This document shows positions 1 through 10,200 of a stretch of DNA of 64,000 nucleotides, in pieces. The stretch's first letter is position 1. Each line of letters starts with the position of its first letter. This stretch comes from Flammeovirgaceae bacterium UBA6059 (lineage in GTDB: Bacteria > Bacteroidota > Bacteroidia > Cytophagales > Cyclobacteriaceae): contig DIYH01000035.1 of NCBI GenBank assembly GCA_002435755.1, forward strand, positions 372,001 to 436,000, given 5' to 3'. Below the pieces are notes generated by a model. The model was given only the letters and a program-made list of their open reading frames with translations, did no database searches and was not told where the DNA came from. Made by a program: the position numbers and the translations under genes.

Positions 1-439
1 CGCTGTAGGAGACTTAGGTTATCAAGGATTTGGTTACACTTTCGATAGCGACCAGGATTTCTGGTTGCTCAACTTCAATATGCAATGGAACATCTTCTCA
101 GGCTTCCAGAAAAAACAACAGCAGCAGCGTGCCAAAGTGCAAATGGCTCGACTAGACAGTCAGGAAGAACAACTCAGAAGCCAAATCGCCATTGAGATTG
201 TCAGGGCGCGCAGTAGATATGATGCTAGCATCAGTAAGCTCACCGCTCGCAATAAAGCACTGGCCGCCGCAGAGCGCACCTTCGATATCACTACGAGTAG
301 ATACAAAGAAGGGCAGTCACTGCTTATCGAATTCCTTGATGCACAGTCCGCCAAGATCACAGCGCAGCTGGATCAATCCATCAGTAAATACGAAGTGCTC
401 GCTCGCAAAGCAGAACTAGATCGTGCACTCGCTTATTAA
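1..439 (+). CDS. TolC-family outer membrane efflux protein, C-terminal part
   Basis: The reading frame is open from the window edge (first full codon at base 2), so only about the last 145 residues are present. The sequence is rich in long amphipathic helices, with heptad-like stretches such as RAKVQMARLDSQEEQLRSQI, and has the late TolC motif RYKEGQSLLIEFLDAQ. This is typical of the periplasmic helical barrel and C-terminal repeat of TolC proteins. The family forms the outer-membrane exit duct of type I and RND pumps. It sits directly before an RND adaptor and an RND pump, so the three probably form one efflux operon. The N-terminus and signal peptide lie outside the window. Substrate cannot be told. 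Confidence 0.88.
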   Translation, partial: AVGDLGYQGFGYTFDSDQDFWLLNFNMQWNIFSGFQKKQQQQRAKVQMARLDSQEEQLRSQIAIEIVRARSRYDASISKLTARNKALAAAERTFDITTSRYKEGQSLLIEFLDAQSAKITAQLDQSISKYEVLARKAELDRALAY

Positions 440-461
440 ACGACCTCAAAAACTTAAAAAT

Positions 462-1490
462 ATGAAAACATTACCATTCATCGCTATCGTGCTCTTACTC
501 GCTGCTTGTAAGCAGGAGTACGCACAGGAGTCTACTCCCCTGCCAACGGTAAAGCGCGCCAAAGTAGAGCAACTCAATGCCACTTCAGAGCCGCTTCCTA
601 TTTACGCTTCTGGCAAGATCCAGTCATTGGAAAATGCGAAACTCTCCTTCAAGACCGGGGGAATTGTTCGTCGCATTTACGTCGAAGAAGGAGACAATGT
701 CTCCAAAGGCCAGGTGCTAGCAGAATTAGACCTATCGGAAATCAATGCACAGGTGAGACAAGCTCAGGCCAATGTAGATAAGCTGACCCGTGACCTGGCT
801 CGCTTCAAAAGACTTTATGCTGACTCAGCTGCCACACTCCAAAGTGTACAAGACATAGAAACCGGTCTCGATGTAGCCAAAGCGAATCTTACAATAGCCA
901 AATTCAATCAGACGTTCAGCAAGATCACCGCCAGCGCATCAGGTAAAATCCTGAGCAAAATGGCGGAACAAAATGAATTGGTCAGTCCGGGTCAACCCAT
1001 CTTTACGATCAGCTCTGAAGCGGCGGGTATGAGCCTGGATATTGGTCTTTCCGATAGGGATGTGGTCAAAGTGAAGCTTGGTGACCCTGCCATGATCACG
1101 TTCGATGCGTATCCAGGCATTAAGGCCAAGGCTGTCATCACCGAGATTGGAGCGGATAGTCATCCGAGGGTAGGCACTTATGGGGTAGAGCTCACCATTC
1201 AAGACTTCCCATATGAGCTCAAAAATGGATTCTTCGCTAAGGCCAGCATTCTTCCTTCTACTCAACAGGCGTACTACAAAATACCTATGAACGCCCTTGT
1301 AGACGGAGATGAGAAGCAGGTTTCGGTTTACTTACCAGAAGACAATAAGGCGGTGAAAGCCTCTGTCCGTCCTATCTACATCGGCGATGATTTCATTGCG
1401 GTAGATGAAAAAGACTTGCCTCAGGTCAATATCCTGACGGAGGGAGCGGCGTACTTACGAGAGGGTGAAGAGTTTCAAGAGATCCAGTAA
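462..1490 (+). CDS. RND efflux periplasmic adaptor (membrane fusion) lipoprotein
   Basis: The protein has about 342 residues. I chose ATG at 462 rather than the in-frame GTG at 423, because translation from 462 gives a clean lipoprotein signal (MKTLPFIAIVLLLAAC, Cys at residue 16). The body has the usual adaptor order: a biotinyl-lipoyl-like half-motif (GGIVRRIYVEEGDNVSKGQVLAELD), a helical hairpin (about residues 95-140), the second lipoyl half (KITASASGKILSKMAEQNELVSPGQPIF) and a beta-barrel/membrane-proximal domain. Adaptors of this family link the inner-membrane RND pump to the TolC duct. The gene follows the TolC gene by 22 bases and precedes the pump by 11 bases, so co-transcription is very likely. 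Confidence 0.93.
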   Translation: MKTLPFIAIVLLLAACKQEYAQESTPLPTVKRAKVEQLNATSEPLPIYASGKIQSLENAKLSFKTGGIVRRIYVEEGDNVSKGQVLAELDLSEINAQVRQAQANVDKLTRDLARFKRLYADSAATLQSVQDIETGLDVAKANLTIAKFNQTFSKITASASGKILSKMAEQNELVSPGQPIFTISSEAAGMSLDIGLSDRDVVKVKLGDPAMITFDAYPGIKAKAVITEIGADSHPRVGTYGVELTIQDFPYELKNGFFAKASILPSTQQAYYKIPMNALVDGDEKQVSVYLPEDNKAVKASVRPIYIGDDFIAVDEKDLPQVNILTEGAAYLREGEEFQEIQ

Positions 1491-1501
1491 AATCCAAGAA
1501 C

Positions 1502-4500
1502 ATGCAACTTCCCAAATTAGCTATCCAGAACTATCAGTTCGTACTGATACTCATCGTATTAGGCACTTTTATTGGATTGTCATCACTCTTCAATATGCCT
1601 CGTAACGAGGATCCCAACCCTGAATTTCCATTTTACACGGTAGTGGCCATCTATCCTGGCACCAGTCCTGAGGACATGGAAGAGTTGATCGTGGATCCAC
1701 TCGAAGATGCCATTGATCTGCTCGATGAGATCGAAGAGATCGAGACTAAAATCGAGGAAGGTGTGGCAGTGATCACTGTGCGTGCGGAGTTCGGGATTGA
1801 TACTGACGACAAGTTTGACGAGGTACTGCGTGCTGTCAGAGATACAGAGACCAGCCTACCGGAATTATTCTTGCTGGATGTCACCAAGTTCGAACCTCAG
1901 TCGAGGGTAAAAATCCTTCAGCTCGCACTTGGTTCTGAAGCAAGATCATTCAGCGAACTAACTGACTTTGCAGAAGACCTGGAAACACGATTGGAAAGAT
2001 TGGATGGCGTAGATGAAGTAGAGATCGAAGCTAATCCAGAAGAAATCATTAAAGTGACAGTAGATTTTGAGCGTTTGGCAGCTTTCAATATTCCGCTAGG
2101 AGCTGTAGCACAGACTCTTCAAGGTCAAAATCTGAACATTCCTTCTGGTGATATGGCAGCTGGAAACCGATCATTTAGCATTCAGTCCTCCGGCAGTTAC
2201 TCTTCCATACAGGAAATCAGAAATGCCGTAATCTCTTATGCCGATGGGCAAATGGTGCGCTTGTCAGATGTGGCAGACGTGCGCTTTGATTATGCAGAGG
2301 ACAACTGGATCGCACGTGTCAATGGAAAAAGAGCATTGCTTCTGTCATTAACCCAAGAGTCAGGCAACAACATCGTCAAAGTTGGAGAAACGATAAGTCA
2401 GGTTGTCGATGAATATCGTAACAACCTACCAGAAGACATCTTCCTAAAAACGGTATTCGAACAAGCACCGGCTGTACGAGCACGGATCAATGATTTCTTG
2501 TCCAATCTGATGCAAGGGGTGATCCTTGTCGGCGTTGTGGTTTTTATATTCCTTGGATTCAGATCATCAATTATCATCATGACAGTGATTCCGCTCGCTA
2601 TCATCATGGCGATAGGCATACTCGACATCCAAGGCTATGCACTTCAGCAAATATCGATCGCCGGTTTGGTGATCGCACTTGGGCTTCTGGTGGATAACGG
2701 TATCGTCGTGGTTGAGAATATCAAGCGGTTTATGGCCATGGGCTATTCACCAAAGGAAGCTGCCATCAAAGGCACTGCCGAGGTTGGCTTTGCTATTATT
2801 AGCTCCACAGCCACTACCGTACTGGCCTTTTTCCCATTAGCGAACTTGGAGAGTGGTGCCGGTGAGTTTCTCCGGACGCTACCGCTAACTGTAATATTCG
2901 CCCTGACTGTTTCACTGATTCTTGCCTTAACATTCACTCCTATTGTGGCGGCCAAACTGTTGAAGCCAAGGAAAAAGCCAGAATCCAGATGGTTTGATAA
3001 GCAGCTTAATGGGTTTATCGAGCGCTTCTATTCGCCAGTACTCACTGCAAGTTTAAAACGTGGATGGGTCGTGATGGTGATAGGTTTCTCGTTATTGGTT
3101 GGAGCTGTGATGCTTTTCCCAAGCGTGGGTGTCAGCTTCTTCCCTACTGCAGACAAGCCGATGCTTTTGGTCGAAGTAGATGCTCCCAGGGGTAGTAGCA
3201 TGGCCAGAACTGACAAAGCCATGAGCTATGTGAGCCAGGTGTTAGATACCACAGATTTCGTGCGAGACTACACCACCAACACAGGTCATGGTAACCCAAT
3301 GATTTACTATAACCGCGTCAATCAGAATTTCAAGAAATATTACGGTCAGGTGTTGATCAACTTTAAAGAATGGAATCCAGCTGAATTCTATAAGGTACTA
3401 GATCAATTGAGATTTGCTTTTGCTCAATATCCTGATGCTAAGATTATCTTCAATGAACTTAAGAATGGGCCTCCCTTTGAAGCTCCTATTGAAATCAAAA
3501 TCATCGGTGACGATCTGGACATTCTTAAGGCTAAGGCTTTTGAACTAGAAGAAATCATAGCGACTACAGAAGGTACGATTGACGTAGATAATCCATTCCG
3601 AATGGGCAAAATGGATCTTGAGGTCAGGGTCAATCGCGATAAAGCTGGATTGGCGGGCGTGTCGCTAGCTGCAATTGATCAAGTCCTAAGGACAGGAGTA
3701 GATGGATTAAGAGTCGATGACGTCTCAATCAACCAGGACGATTATGAACTAATCATTCAGACGGACTATGATGAGTCTAGAATTACCAGTCTAAAAAAGC
3801 TCTTTGTCAGCAATCAGCTGGGAGAACAGGTTCCACTGTCGCAACTAGCGGACATCACTTTTGTGTCCGGTGTTGCTGAGATATTGCACTATAACAAAGA
3901 TCGTTCTGTCGCCGTAACGGCCAATGTTACCGTACCGGATGCAGTAACTAAAATCACTGAAGACATCATCGCGCGATTGGATGAGGTAGAGCTACCTGAG
4001 GGCTATGAGTTTTTTGTAGCTGGTGAGTATGAAGGGCAGCAAAACTCTTTCGGCGACCTTGGCCAACTCTTGCTCGTCGCTCTATTCGGAATCTTTGCAG
4101 TGTTGGTACTACAGTTCCGTTCGTTGAAACAGCCCATGATTGTATTTGCGGCGATACCATTGGCCGTTACCGGATCATTTGTAGCGCTATTTCTAACCGG
4201 TTGGTCTTTTTCTTTCTTCGCCTTTGTAGGCTTCAATAGTTTGATCGGGATAGTGGTCAATAACTCCATCATCCTAGTTGACTATACTAACCAATTAATT
4301 CGATCTGGTCAGGAGAAGAAAGAGGCGATCATCATCGCGGCTAAGACCAGGTTCACGCCAATCTTGTTGACTTCTGCCACGACCATACTAGGTCTTGTCC
4401 CTTTGACCTTCCAGGCCACCAACCTATGGTCACCACTAGGATGGACGATCATTGGCGGTATGATTTCGTCTACTTTTTTGACGCTTCTAGTCGTACCGAT

Positions 4501-4570
4501 TTTATATAATTGGTTTACTACTGAGAGTAGTTTTGTTGAGGAGGAAAAAGAACAACTAGCTATGGCCTAA
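1502..4570 (+). CDS. RND superfamily efflux pump, inner-membrane permease
   Basis: At 1022 residues this has the normal length of an AcrB/MexB-type pump. One N-terminal membrane segment (residues 10-30) is followed by a periplasmic pore region (FYTVVAIYPGTSPEDMEELIVDPLED), a central membrane bundle, a second periplasmic half and a final membrane bundle. In the proton-relay helix the AcrB Asp-Asp pair is replaced by Asp398-Asn (LGLLVDNGIVVVEN), so only one acidic residue remains. This is known in some RND subfamilies but makes the coupling ion less certain. The late helix SLIGIVVNNSIILVDYTNQL fits TM10. The protein should act as a trimer that expels an unknown substrate through the adaptor and TolC-like duct encoded just upstream. 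Confidence 0.95.
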   Translation: MQLPKLAIQNYQFVLILIVLGTFIGLSSLFNMPRNEDPNPEFPFYTVVAIYPGTSPEDMEELIVDPLEDAIDLLDEIEEIETKIEEGVAVITVRAEFGIDTDDKFDEVLRAVRDTETSLPELFLLDVTKFEPQSRVKILQLALGSEARSFSELTDFAEDLETRLERLDGVDEVEIEANPEEIIKVTVDFERLAAFNIPLGAVAQTLQGQNLNIPSGDMAAGNRSFSIQSSGSYSSIQEIRNAVISYADGQMVRLSDVADVRFDYAEDNWIARVNGKRALLLSLTQESGNNIVKVGETISQVVDEYRNNLPEDIFLKTVFEQAPAVRARINDFLSNLMQGVILVGVVVFIFLGFRSSIIIMTVIPLAIIMAIGILDIQGYALQQISIAGLVIALGLLVDNGIVVVENIKRFMAMGYSPKEAAIKGTAEVGFAIISSTATTVLAFFPLANLESGAGEFLRTLPLTVIFALTVSLILALTFTPIVAAKLLKPRKKPESRWFDKQLNGFIERFYSPVLTASLKRGWVVMVIGFSLLVGAVMLFPSVGVSFFPTADKPMLLVEVDAPRGSSMARTDKAMSYVSQVLDTTDFVRDYTTNTGHGNPMIYYNRVNQNFKKYYGQVLINFKEWNPAEFYKVLDQLRFAFAQYPDAKIIFNELKNGPPFEAPIEIKIIGDDLDILKAKAFELEEIIATTEGTIDVDNPFRMGKMDLEVRVNRDKAGLAGVSLAAIDQVLRTGVDGLRVDDVSINQDDYELIIQTDYDESRITSLKKLFVSNQLGEQVPLSQLADITFVSGVAEILHYNKDRSVAVTANVTVPDAVTKITEDIIARLDEVELPEGYEFFVAGEYEGQQNSFGDLGQLLLVALFGIFAVLVLQFRSLKQPMIVFAAIPLAVTGSFVALFLTGWSFSFFAFVGFNSLIGIVVNNSIILVDYTNQLIRSGQEKKEAIIIAAKTRFTPILLTSATTILGLVPLTFQATNLWSPLGWTIIGGMISSTFLTLLVVPILYNWFTTESSFVEEEKEQLAMA

Positions 4571-4645
4571 AGCACTTTTTGAGGACTTGTTAAGTTAGGT
4601 TCTCATCAAGTTTGTAAACCACTAAGAATTCGACTTTATTGAGCT

Positions 4646-5224
4646 ATGAAGCAGATGCAATGGCTCAATGAGCCAGATCAGTGGCGGATAGACGGTGACA
4701 GTCTTGAAATGGGCGTCACCGGGAAGACCGATTTTTGGAGAAAGACCCATTATGGATTCACAGTTGATGATGGCCCTTTTGGCTATTGCATTCTTGGAGG
4801 TGAGTTTGAAGTTAGCGTCCAACTGACTGGCAAATACCGGACACGTTATGATCAAATGGGTATAATGATCCGCATCAATGAACAGATCTGGATCAAAAGT
4901 GGAATTGAGTACGTAGATGGTGTACAAAATGTAAGTGCTGTTGTAACACATGGGCATAGTGATTGGAGTGTTATCACATTAGACTCTGCTCCTGAGAGTA
5001 TATGGATTAAGGCTGTTCGTAGGTTGGAGGCAATTGAAGTTAGTTACTCATTCGATGGATCTGACTACAAAATGATGCGTCTCTGCTACTTTCCAGATAA
5101 CTGTGCGGTCATGGTCGGAATGATGGGTGCGTCACCAGATGGTGATGGATTTAATGCTCGGTTCGATCACTTTCGAATCGTTCATCTACCAGATCAGCGC
5201 AGATTGGATTGGTTGGAAAGCTAG
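4646..5224 (+). CDS. DUF1349 family protein
   Basis: A soluble protein of 192 residues without a signal peptide. The sequence from WLNEPDQWRIDGDSLEM through GGEFEVSVQLTGKYRTRYDQMGIMIR to ARFDHFRI matches the DUF1349 fold, a concanavalin-like beta sandwich. Related proteins include the yeast enolase regulator Ree1, but no biochemical role is established for bacterial members. The typical DQMG(I/L)MIR and WIKSGIEY segments are intact. It begins 75 bases after the efflux pump gene and is followed after 11 bases by a membrane glycosyltransferase-like gene on the same strand. A link to either neighbour is not obvious. Confidence 0.8.
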   Translation: MKQMQWLNEPDQWRIDGDSLEMGVTGKTDFWRKTHYGFTVDDGPFGYCILGGEFEVSVQLTGKYRTRYDQMGIMIRINEQIWIKSGIEYVDGVQNVSAVVTHGHSDWSVITLDSAPESIWIKAVRRLEAIEVSYSFDGSDYKMMRLCYFPDNCAVMVGMMGASPDGDGFNARFDHFRIVHLPDQRRLDWLES

Positions 5225-5235
5225 AAGGATTAATC

Positions 5236-6921
5236 GTGAAATTTTCAAAGTTCGATACTATCCATCTCTCGCTAACATTAGTCAGCATTTTACCCTTGGG
5301 CTATTGGGTGTTTCTTCAGCTTGATCAAGACCTTTGGTGGGATGAATTAATATCTCTTAGAGAGTATGCCCTTGCATCATTGGAGACCAACCTGACTGTC
5401 AATCCAATAATGAATAATCACATATTCTCTAATCTCCTTATTAACCTCTACACGAGGCTCATCGGTAATAGAGAGTTTTATGACCTTATAGGGAATCCAA
5501 CAATTCTTCGTGGATTCCAACTACTAATTTCGATATCCACAATACTCTATTGCTTCAAACTCTACTACAAGTTCGTAGATCAACGGTCATCGTTTTTGGC
5601 CATTGCCCTACTCATATCCTGTATTCCATTCTTAAACTTCTCATTGCAATTGAGAGGATATTCTCTAAGTATGATGCTGTTGGTGTCAGTTGTATATCAT
5701 ACCTATTCATATAAGAAGTATGCCAAAGCGAGGGATCTTGCATTTGTGTTAATAGCTGTTTTTGCAGCTCTCTTCACTCTGGCCTCCAACATCTACGTGC
5801 TTGTTTCTTTCTATCTCGTTTTCTTTTTTTTCGAGCTTGGAGAGGTCAAAATGAAGTCAGGAACTGGCTGGTACAGGGCATCTCTCAAGTTGCTATCAAA
5901 AAGGCAATACCTCTATCTCATCTTCACTTTGACAGGTAGTGCTGCCATTAGCTTTATCGCCTATCTCCCAACATTAGATGATCTGCTGAATAATAGGTTT
6001 GTCGATAACCAGCCTGACGACACGCTATTCGTGCTAAAAACAAGACTAGTTGATGTATCCATCTACTTATTCTCAAAAAGGTGGCTGCTCCTACCATTCC
6101 TACTAGCTGCTCCTTATCTTGTGTTAAGTTCAAAGAGCGTCAAAAACCTGAGATTGTTAGTTACCCTTTCAGCTAGCATTATGCTTCCGTTTGTTTTAGC
6201 AGTCTTACATGGCACTTCACCCTATGAAAGAACGTTCGTTGTGATTGCCCCAATATTTAGTCTAGTCATGGCCATGGTTATTTATAATACCATTAGCCAT
6301 TCTAAACTATCCAAAAAATCCGAAACTCTGACATATTCAGGTCTTATCATTTACCTGAGTCTCTGGGCGATGGTTGAAATCAAAGCCAATGATCAAATTC
6401 TAGTGAATAACAGTCGTCATGGAATAAAAGAGCAAAACATATATCGCAATTTTTATCATGCCAGCAACTTCAACCCGAACCAAATCAGTGAAAGACTTAA
6501 AATTCTTGGAGCTGACAATACTCGCACCATTTTAGTAAATGAAATCGACAGGGTAAGCCTTGGCTACTATCTGATTAAGAACGAAATCAAATCTTCAAGC
6601 CCTATTGCCACAGAACCGTATATCACCGTCAGAGGCGATAAGCAATACGATAATCGATTGCTCGTACAGAAGGTAGAAGACAAACATTCTGAGATGTCAT
6701 TTACGAACTTTGTGTATAATCAGAACGAAAGTCACGTCTACAATAACCATGAACTTATGGTATTTATGGAAAGTGATAATATCCAAAAAGATCATTTGTT
6801 TATGTTGACTACAGATGTTAAGCCATTAACGGAATCGAAGATAATTACAAGCTTCTATCATATTCAACTAAAGGATAGAACTGGATTCGTACATATATAT
6901 GAATTAGTTGAAAAAGATTAA
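5236..6921 (+). CDS. Multi-pass membrane protein, GT-C glycosyltransferase-like
   Basis: About 561 residues from the GTG at 5236, which has a good AGAAGGA ribosome site at 5224-5230; a longer in-frame TTG reading begins at 5209. The first half has roughly ten hydrophobic segments. Early in the protein, after the first membrane helix, comes LDQDLWWDELISL (Asp36-Glu37). An acidic pair in the first periplasmic loop is the hallmark of GT-C enzymes that use polyprenyl-phosphate sugars (PMT, ArnT and relatives). The C-terminal 170 residues are soluble and probably periplasmic. Base composition is visibly richer in A+T than the flanking efflux operon, which may reflect transfer. The sugar and acceptor are unknown. 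Confidence 0.65.
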   Translation: MKFSKFDTIHLSLTLVSILPLGYWVFLQLDQDLWWDELISLREYALASLETNLTVNPIMNNHIFSNLLINLYTRLIGNREFYDLIGNPTILRGFQLLISISTILYCFKLYYKFVDQRSSFLAIALLISCIPFLNFSLQLRGYSLSMMLLVSVVYHTYSYKKYAKARDLAFVLIAVFAALFTLASNIYVLVSFYLVFFFFELGEVKMKSGTGWYRASLKLLSKRQYLYLIFTLTGSAAISFIAYLPTLDDLLNNRFVDNQPDDTLFVLKTRLVDVSIYLFSKRWLLLPFLLAAPYLVLSSKSVKNLRLLVTLSASIMLPFVLAVLHGTSPYERTFVVIAPIFSLVMAMVIYNTISHSKLSKKSETLTYSGLIIYLSLWAMVEIKANDQILVNNSRHGIKEQNIYRNFYHASNFNPNQISERLKILGADNTRTILVNEIDRVSLGYYLIKNEIKSSSPIATEPYITVRGDKQYDNRLLVQKVEDKHSEMSFTNFVYNQNESHVYNNHELMVFMESDNIQKDHLFMLTTDVKPLTESKIITSFYHIQLKDRTGFVHIYELVEKD

Positions 6922-6959
6922 CCTTATAGTTTTTCAAGTCCACTGGCCCTAACCGGCAA

Positions 6960-7218
6960 ATGATCGAGTGTCTCTTTTTGATTGTTGGCAAAATGATAGG
7001 GGCCGGTATGTTTCTAACACCTGCAGTTCTTGCGAGCTATGGAGGAATAGGCGTCAGGTTGGTAGATGTCAACACTAGGAGTTTGTTTTTATTGCCATGT
7101 TCCTTTCCAGGTCGACCAAGCTTTTCACAACGCACAGGGAGATATCTATGCCTGGATCAGGGATGGATTAGGTGAGTTTCTGGCATTTCTGGTCTCTAGG
7201 GCTAATAGAGTTTTATAG
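6960..7218 (+). pseudogene. Decayed APC-superfamily amino-acid permease fragment
   Basis: Three pieces of one ancestral protein lie in three different frames. The frame starting at 6960 reads LIVGKMIGAGMFLTPAVLASYGGIG, the classic first helix of APC permeases (consensus G-x-M-I-G-A-G-I-F). The frame of 7055-7125 reads EFVFIAMFLSRSTKLF, which fits the second helix. The frame of 7126-7218 reads GDIYAWIRDGLGEFLAFLVSR, matching the conserved GGxYAWxRxxLGExxAFL segment, and then ends at a TAG. At least two frameshifts and an in-frame stop have occurred, and the remaining ten or so helices are missing. This is a dead remnant. The identification rests on motif recognition. Confidence 0.75.
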
Positions 7219-7257
7219 TCCCTGTCCATTGTATCTTCCAGGATGAATTAACGCTAC

Positions 7258-10200
7258 TCAAAAAATTGAAAGCTCAAGAGCCCTCACCTTCTCTTGATAA
7301 TCAGTCCAATTATTAGAAAACCATTTGTTGACCTTATCTACAAAATTATCCGTCACTTCAATAGACTCCTCTAGCACTTTTCGTTGAGATGGATTAGTTG
7401 GTACAAGAGGGGACTGTAAATATCTCTGGGCATTGACCAACTTTGATTGTACTAACTCGGGATTTACTGAGAATCCTTGAATCTCCTTGGCTATGGCTTG
7501 ATAGAGCAACTCATCCAACTCCTTTTTCATAGATTGGTGAAGACTGTCTATCTCAGTACTCACTATTTCCTGTTCCTTCATCAGGCCGGAAATCTTTTTA
7601 ATATCCGATTCAGCATCTCGGAGCTGATCAACAGCTGCTGTTGCCTTGGCTACATTCTGATAATGACGATCGAATAGCTTCGATTTCTCTATCATCTCGT
7701 TGGAAGTAGTAGTGATTTTTGGGTTTACACCTACCGTAATGCTGGTGCTTTCAGACTGACCATTGTAAGTCAACCTGGTAGCATACTCACCAGGGATCAC
7801 CAATGTCCCTCCTCTTGGGTCAGCATAAGTTTTGGGAGCTTTAGTGTCAGGGAATCTCTCTCCATCTCGGTTAAGACCCCATGTAAAGCGATTAAGTCCT
7901 GGTTTTAGGTCCTCATGGAAGGTGCGTATTATTTGCCCCTGGCTATTGGTGATTTCCACTTTGACACTGTCGACTTCCTTCGTATCCACCTCAACCAGCT
8001 CTTTGACATAGAACGATAGCAGTGCTCCAAGCTCCTTATTCTCTCCAGCATAAAGTGCGTCACCCGTACTCCGATAACCATTAGCTTCTCCTACGAAAGC
8101 CAAGTATGCCAACGGTGCTTCAAACACTTTAAAATCGCTATCAAGAAGAGATTGTCCTTCGGCAGCCAAAGCTCTGAGTGGTCGTATATCATCCAATATC
8201 CAAGCTGCTCTTCCGAAAGTACCTATGATAAGGTCATGTTCTCTGGGATGAATAGCCAAGTCCATTACGCTGGCATAGGGGAATCCATGCGTCCATATCT
8301 GCCAGTTTGTCCCAGCATCAAAACTTAGGTACAACCCAAACTCCGAACCCAAGAACATTAACCCAGGTTCTACGGGATCTTGAACAAATGATAGTGCATA
8401 TCCATAAATCTGATCAGCTCTCGCAATGTTCTTCCAGCTCTTACCATAATCAGTCGTGCGCATCAAATAAGGCGTCCAATCATTTTCACTACGGTAAGAA
8501 TTGACTGTAGCAAAAGCTTCTCCCGCATTATAAGCAGACGCTGTAATCTGGTGTACCCAACCACCCGACGGGATCTTCATATTTTTAGTTACGTCTGTCC
8601 ATGTACCTCCAGCATCTCTGGTCAGCTGTACATTCCCATCATCTGTACCTACCCATATCAGCCCTTGCTCTAATGGGCTGGGAGCCACCGTCAATATGGT
8701 AGTATAGTTCTCAGCACCACTTCCATCAAGCGTGAGTCCACCAGACATTGGCTGTTTTTGCTTTTCAGGATCATTGGTCGTTAGGTCAGGTGAGATAATC
8801 TCCCATGACTCTCCCTTGTCCTTTGACTTCAACAGGTGTTGAGCACCGAAATAGATTATGTTCTTGTCGAACGGATCAAGGGCAATACCGGCATTCCAGT
8901 TAAACCTCAGTTTAGTATCATCCAGTGCAACAGGTTTGATATTTCGCAGTTCTCCAGTCTTACTGTCATTTCTGAGAAGACTCCCTTGCTGCAACTGAGA
9001 ATAGCTATATCGTGAATCAAATGGATCAGGTAATGCATCAAATCCATCACCATAGCCGATCCTGTCCCAATAATGATTTCGGATGTCCCCTCGTCTCCAT
9101 ACCTGACTCGGCCCACGCCAGCTCCCATTGTCCTGCATACCACCATAGACATAATAAGGAATTTGATTATCAATATTTATATGATAAAACTGACCGAGCG
9201 GCAAATTCTCACTGGTCTTCCATGTCTTACCTTTATCCCTGGTAATTGCAAGGCCGCCATCACCACCATCGATCATGAACTCCGGGTTAGTTGGGTGGAT
9301 ATACAATGCATGGTGATCAACGTGGACCTTACCCGCATCAATGAATCGACTAAAACTCCTACCGCCATCTTCACTTACATCTACATGGGTCCATACATTG
9401 TAAAGTCTATTCTCATTAGAAGGATCCACGAAGATATCCGCATAGTAAAAAGGTCTTCCACCAATATTCTTAGTAGATATAAGAGACCATTTGTAGCCTC
9501 CATCAGTCGATTTGTACAGACCATTCTTTTTGGATTCGACCAGTGCATAGACCACATTGGGATTTGATGGTGCTATCGCCAATCCTGATCGCCCTAATTC
9601 ACCGCCAGGCAACCCATCATCACCACTCAGTTGCTTCCAATCATCGCCACCATTCACCGATAGGTAAATACCAGAGCCTGAACCACCCGACTTGAAGAAC
9701 CAGGGGTCGCGCTTAAACTCCCACATTGCTACGATCAACTTATTGGGATTAATAGGATCCATTACCATATCAGCCACGCCGGTACGGTCATTGACCGATA
9801 GTATTTGCTCCCATGTGTCGCCACCGTCTTGGGTACGGTACACTCCCCTATCGGAATGAGCTCCCCATGCTGAACCCTGCACACCAACATAAATGATTTC
9901 CGGGTTTTGAGGGTTGATCAACACACGATGGATATTGCGACTTCCTTCCAAGCCCATCAACTCCCATGTTTTGCCTCCATCGAGGGTACGGTAGACACCA
10001 TTACCGCTAGACTGACTGTTGCGCGGGTTACCCTCTCCTGTTCCTACCCAAACCTCACTTGGGTTTTGCTGATTGATTGCTACAGCACCTATGCTATGTG
10101 ACCGCACCTTATCAAAAACCGGTTTAAAAGAGATACCCCCACCTGTCGATTTCCAAAGCCCTCCGCTAGCAGTACCTACATAGATCACATCTGGATCGGT

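Noticed and set aside
3966..4272. Two overlapping minus-strand open frames inside the RND pump gene
   Set aside because: They lie antisense to a well-conserved membrane-helix region and show no family motif; their composition mirrors the pump codons.
9073..9567. 164-codon plus-strand open frame within the propeller protein gene
   Set aside because: Antisense to repeated BNR blades; no signal, motif or ribosome site of its own.
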